From assembly GCF_013127955.1 (NCBI RefSeq), contig NZ_CP053435.1:4340001-4404000 (forward strand): a stretch of DNA of 64,000 nt. The letters run 5' to 3'. Of this stretch, positions 60,650 to 64,000 are shown piece after piece; within the stretch, counting starts at the first letter, position 1; each line of letters opens with the position of its first letter. A program made the position numbers and the translations under genes. The notes under the pieces were generated by a model that was not told the origin of the DNA, made no database searches, and saw nothing but the letters and a program-made list of their open reading frames with translations. Source of the DNA: Spirosoma taeanense (lineage in GTDB: Bacteria > Bacteroidota > Bacteroidia > Cytophagales > Spirosomataceae).

Positions 60650-63211
60650 ATGAAACTCACTATTCGGAACCCGACCCTTCGCATTGCGTTACTTGTCGGC
60701 TTTGGCCTAACCATCGTTTTATTAACTATCCGGCATTATTACGAAGCCGCTACCTTTAATCGCGTACAGAGTGGCAGCCAGTCGATTATTCAGACGATTG
60801 CCGTACTGAATAATACCATCGAGCTTACGCTGGAGCTTAGCCACCCGCCCGACGACCAACTGACTGACCCGACTACTCAGGCTATTTACAAAAGCAACCG
60901 GTCGGCCCGTAATACAGCCGCCATTCGACCGTTGCTCGATTCGCTGGTTTCGCTGACCCGGCACCGACCTGAGCTTAACCCGTTAGCCCGCCGGTTGCAG
61001 ACAGAGGCCGAATCAGTTTTACAGACCGATATTCGCCGGAGTGTTACGTCGGGTAAACAGATTCAGCAACTGGTGCGATCCTTACGAACGTTTCGTCTGG
61101 CCCTGGCTGACAGCTTACTGGATAGTCAGGAACAGATCAACGAGCGTATCGCCACTATGCGGACGCTCGACAATATCATTGATGGCCTGGTACTGCTCCT
61201 GGCGGCTGCCCTGCTGTTCATTTTTTATCGCTATACCTTACGTCGGGAACGGCTTACCAAACAGATGCTCAATCGGCAGAAAGAGCTAACTCAGTACCTG
61301 GAAGCCATCCCGGAAGGCGTCATCGTGCTGAACACCGACAGGCAGGTCGTGTATGTCAACCAAACCGCGCAGGAGTTTCTGGATATTACCTTAACCGGCA
61401 AACCTATGACCTTGGGCGATTGGGCCCACCGGTTCAGCCTGTCCTATGCGGACACAAAATTGCCGTTTCAGCCCGAGGACATCCCGCTGGGCCGGGCGTT
61501 ACGGGGCGAAGCCGTTTCGGTCGATAACATGCTGCTGGAAACCAAAAACGGCTTTCGGTTTGTTGCTTCACACGCTCGTCCCATCTACAGTCGGGAAAGT
61601 GAAATTGTAGGCGCCATATCCATCTTTCGTGATATTACCGAAGCCCGGCACAAAGAAGAAGAGCTGCAGCGGGCGCGCACCATCGCCGAACAATCCCTGC
61701 AGGAGCGCGAAATCTTTCTGGCCAATATCAGCCACGACATCCGGACCCCGCTCAACGCGATCCTGGGCTTCACAGAGATACTCCGGCAAAAACGCTCTGC
61801 TCCCGACGAACAGGAATATCTGAATGGGATCAAATTGTCGGGTAATAACCTGCTGGCGCTGATCAACGAGCTGCTGGACATTTCCAGAATTGAGTCAGGT
61901 CAACTGGTTCTGGATCCAGTGCCGACTCAGCTCGACGAGATCATACAGACGGTTAAAGCCAGTTTATCGGCCCAGGCAGGCGACAAGGGTCTGCGCTCCG
62001 AAGTTGTGTCGGATGCCGCTATGCCGTCGCTGATCCTGACCGATCCGGTACGACTCACTCAGGTTCTCCTGAATTTCTGTAGTAATGCCGTCAAGTTCAC
62101 CAAAGAAGGTTACGTCAGGCTTAGAGTGCGGACGGAGTCTGCCCACCAGCCTGAACAGATCGACCTTGTGTTCGATATTGAGGACTCGGGCGCCGGTATT
62201 GCCGAAGCAGACCATATTCACCTTTTTAACCGGTTCAGCCGAGTAATGTCGGACAATCTGTTTCGGTCGGCCGGCACGGGGCTAGGTCTGAACATTGCGC
62301 AAAGCCTGGTCAGTCTCATGAACGGCAAGATCGACGTTCAAAGCCGCCTTGGTCAGGGCACGACCTTCACGATCCGAATTCCAGTGACCATTCCAGATGC
62401 TGTTGAAAAGCCGGAACCGGTCCCCCAGCCCGCCACGCACCCCGACCGCTCGACAATCGATGTGCTCATTGTTGAAGATAACGAACTGAATCAAAAGGTT
62501 CTCCAGGGTTTTCTGACCCGCTACCAACTGAAGCCGGCAATAGCCAACAATGGCCTCGAAGCCGTGACTATGCTGGAGGAACAGGTGTTTGACCTGATTC
62601 TGATGGATATTCAGATGCCGCAAATGGATGGCTACACGGCTGCGCAAACCATTCGCCAGCGACTGGCGCTAGATACCCCCATCATTGCCATGACGGCCTA
62701 CACCATGCCGGGAGAACGGGAGCGTTGTCTGGCGGCAGGCATGAATGAATACATGGCCAAGCCCATACGTATTGAGCAGATCGACGAAATCCTGATGCGC
62801 TTTGCACCAGGACTAGCCCTGACGACTTCGTCGGCAATGAATAGCTCCGCCGAAACAGGCGAGAAAGAACTTATCAACCAGGCGTACCTGGACGAGGTTA
62901 CGGGTGGCGACAGCGAGTTACTGGCCGAACTGCTATCGTTGTTTAGCCGGGACCTGCCTCAGTATCGACAGGCCTTATTCGAAGCCATAGAAGCCAGAGA
63001 CCGACATACGTTTAACCAGAGCGCCCACAAGTTCCGCTCGTCGCTCAACTCGCTGGCTATGCTGAGCTTATCGGAACAGCTAAAAAAAATGGAAAACGAA
63101 GATCAGTCGTTCAACCTCGACTTCGGGGCACAGCTGGCCGGTTTGTTTCAAGATATTAACCGGGGTCTGACCAGGCTTGAAAATCAGCTGGAACAGGACA
63201 TGAGCAGCTAA
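60650..63211 (+). CDS. Hybrid sensor histidine kinase with receiver and Hpt domains
   Basis: About 853 residues. Membrane helices near residues 10-28 and 176-195 bracket a periplasmic helical sensor (about 30-175). A PAS domain follows (about 215-335). HisKA has ISHDIRTPLNAILGF with His362, and HATPase_c has NFCSNAVKFTKEG, DSGAGI and GTGLGLNI. The receiver domain has Asp653 in LILMDIQMPQMDG and Lys in AKPI. The Hpt domain has His793 in QSAHKFRSSLNSL. This is a complete four-step phosphorelay lacking only the final response regulator. The start at 60650 (MKLTIRNPTLR) is preferred over the GTG at 60635. A single-domain response regulator follows after 94 bases and is a possible partner. Confidence 0.93.
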   Translation: MKLTIRNPTLRIALLVGFGLTIVLLTIRHYYEAATFNRVQSGSQSIIQTIAVLNNTIELTLELSHPPDDQLTDPTTQAIYKSNRSARNTAAIRPLLDSLVSLTRHRPELNPLARRLQTEAESVLQTDIRRSVTSGKQIQQLVRSLRTFRLALADSLLDSQEQINERIATMRTLDNIIDGLVLLLAAALLFIFYRYTLRRERLTKQMLNRQKELTQYLEAIPEGVIVLNTDRQVVYVNQTAQEFLDITLTGKPMTLGDWAHRFSLSYADTKLPFQPEDIPLGRALRGEAVSVDNMLLETKNGFRFVASHARPIYSRESEIVGAISIFRDITEARHKEEELQRARTIAEQSLQEREIFLANISHDIRTPLNAILGFTEILRQKRSAPDEQEYLNGIKLSGNNLLALINELLDISRIESGQLVLDPVPTQLDEIIQTVKASLSAQAGDKGLRSEVVSDAAMPSLILTDPVRLTQVLLNFCSNAVKFTKEGYVRLRVRTESAHQPEQIDLVFDIEDSGAGIAEADHIHLFNRFSRVMSDNLFRSAGTGLGLNIAQSLVSLMNGKIDVQSRLGQGTTFTIRIPVTIPDAVEKPEPVPQPATHPDRSTIDVLIVEDNELNQKVLQGFLTRYQLKPAIANNGLEAVTMLEEQVFDLILMDIQMPQMDGYTAAQTIRQRLALDTPIIAMTAYTMPGERERCLAAGMNEYMAKPIRIEQIDEILMRFAPGLALTTSSAMNSSAETGEKELINQAYLDEVTGGDSELLAELLSLFSRDLPQYRQALFEAIEARDRHTFNQSAHKFRSSLNSLAMLSLSEQLKKMENEDQSFNLDFGAQLAGLFQDINRGLTRLENQLEQDMSS

Positions 63212-63305
63212 AGCAGTAAGTCACCGTTTCTGTGCACTTTCGCTCCGTTACTATTTTCTCATAAATACTCTCCTTACTTAATGTAGTTCTAGTTAACTTT
63301 ACGGT

Positions 63306-63695
63306 ATGGAAGGGGACTCAAATAGTAAATCATATACGATCCTAATCGCTGAAGATGAAGCGCTAGTATTAAAAATGCTTTCTTATCGGCTACAGAAAGA
63401 AGGCTACACGGTATTGACAGCCAGCGATGGGAAGCAGGCCCTGGAGTGCCTCCGGACCAACATCCCCGACCTGGTCATTACGGACCTGATGATGCCCTAC
63501 CATAGCGGCCTGGAGGTGCTGGAATACGTCAAAAAATCCCTCAACACGCGCATACCGGTCCTTGTTCTTTCGGCATCAGGTCAGGAGCAAACCGTCCTGA
63601 AAGCGTTCAGCCTCGGCGCTGACGATTTTGCTCTGAAGCCCTTTAGCCCGAATGAATTGGTTAGCCGGGTCCGCAGGCACCTGGGGAATAGTTAG
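63306..63695 (+). CDS. Single-domain response regulator
   Basis: 129 residues, all one receiver domain: acidic pocket in LIAEDEALVL, phospho-acceptor Asp60 in VITDLMMPYHSG, Ser/Thr switch in VLVLSASGQE and Lys in ALKPFSPNEL. No output domain. Such proteins act as phosphate carriers or by protein contact. It could receive phosphate from the Hpt domain encoded upstream, or act with the membrane protein encoded 10 bases downstream. Confidence 0.92.
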   Translation: MEGDSNSKSYTILIAEDEALVLKMLSYRLQKEGYTVLTASDGKQALECLRTNIPDLVITDLMMPYHSGLEVLEYVKKSLNTRIPVLVLSASGQEQTVLKAFSLGADDFALKPFSPNELVSRVRRHLGNS

Positions 63696-63705
63696 CCGGG
63701 AGCGA

Positions 63706-64000
63706 ATGACAACTGTGAATCTGGCTCTGCAACCCCCTGGGCTGGTGGCGCTTTATGAGTACTGGACCGACGAGTTAAGCCCTTTTCAGCTGTTCTTTTT
63801 AACGCTGGTTGCCGTTTCAACCCTAACGGCAGTATGTTTAGTGACCTACATCTTCGTGCTGATGCTGATCCGTAACCGTCGGCAACGCTGGGCCGATGCC
63901 CTGCAGGCACGGATAGAAGATGAGATTGCCATCTGGCTGGCGGGCGACTACTCTACGTGGGAGTTAGTTATTACGTTCCGGGAAGAGTTGAAAAAAGACC
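63706..64000 (+). CDS. Membrane protein of unknown function (3' end cut by window)
   Basis: Open from an ATG at 63706 to the edge, 98 codons, without a stop. The frame starts MTTVNLALQPPGLVALYEYW and holds one clear membrane helix near residues 28-54 (FQLFFLTLVAVSTLTAVCLV). A basic stretch (RNRRQR) and a helical cytosolic part (ADALQARIEDEIAIWLAGDY) follow. Ten bases separate it from the response regulator, so the two are probably co-transcribed. In Bacteroidota, similar membrane proteins with HEAT-like repeats sit between a response regulator and a GT2 glycosyltransferase. That link is inference and the missing part is needed to test it. Confidence 0.65.
   Translation, partial: MTTVNLALQPPGLVALYEYWTDELSPFQLFFLTLVAVSTLTAVCLVTYIFVLMLIRNRRQRWADALQARIEDEIAIWLAGDYSTWELVITFREELKKD

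Overview
The window comes from a member of the Bacteroidota, most likely the order Cytophagales (Spirosoma or a close relative). The basis is promoter elements of the Bacteroidota form TTG-N20-TAnnTTTG, a Nudix-type arabinose regulator, a DUF5606 protein, chromosomal housekeeping genes (pyk, engB, tgt, rsmG, tRNA-Asn) and the general character of the proteins. This is inference from recognised families; no database search was run. Most of the window is moderately GC-rich, but part of the polysaccharide locus (about 16.3-23.2 kb) is strongly AT-rich.

Layout. 1-5.7 kb: the end of a multi-PAS histidine kinase, pyruvate kinase, a DUF5606 protein, the ribosome-assembly GTPase EngB and an exported thioredoxin. 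5.8-27.8 kb: one continuous minus-strand operon of 17 genes for a surface polysaccharide. It runs from a UDP-sugar dehydrogenase through Wza-like export, Wzc-like tyrosine kinase, Wzx flippase, Wzy-like polymerase and a series of glycosyltransferases and sugar-modifying enzymes to the initiating sugar-1-phosphate transferase. Many of its genes overlap by 4 bases. 28.2-31.9 kb: tgt, a membrane glycosyltransferase, rsmG, a small conserved gene and tRNA-Asn. 31.9-34.9 kb: a small islet bounded by degenerate direct repeats that begin in the tRNA 3' end. It carries an orphan gene and a repeat-rich fibre-like adhesin. 35.4-47.8 kb: an acyltransferase, a secreted GH43 enzyme and a seven-gene L-arabinose operon (Nudix regulator, araB, araA, GH51, araD, Na+ symporter, mutarotase).

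48.0-53.7 kb: a sulfur-handling operon with a Crp/Fnr regulator, a TauE/SafE exporter, two beta-lactamase-fold/rhodanese fusions and a two-part YeeE/YedE transporter. Two near-identical palindromes in it look like operators for the regulator. 53.9-58.9 kb: a membrane redox module in which a VKOR-like domain occurs twice, once fused between SPW-repeat segments and once as separate VKOR and SPW genes, with two SDR-family genes between. 59.2-64 kb: a lipoprotein of unknown function, a hybrid histidine kinase with receiver and Hpt domains, a single-domain response regulator and the start of a membrane protein cut by the window edge.

How it works together. The polysaccharide operon builds lipid-linked repeat units, flips and polymerises them and exports the chain. 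The arabinose operon frees L-arabinose from arabinan outside the cytoplasm, interconverts its anomers, imports it with Na+ and converts it to D-xylulose 5-phosphate. The sulfur operon probably oxidises persulfides or sulfide and moves sulfur anions. The least explained parts are the VKOR/SPW module, the tRNA-linked islet and the repeated palindromes inside the arabinose operon.
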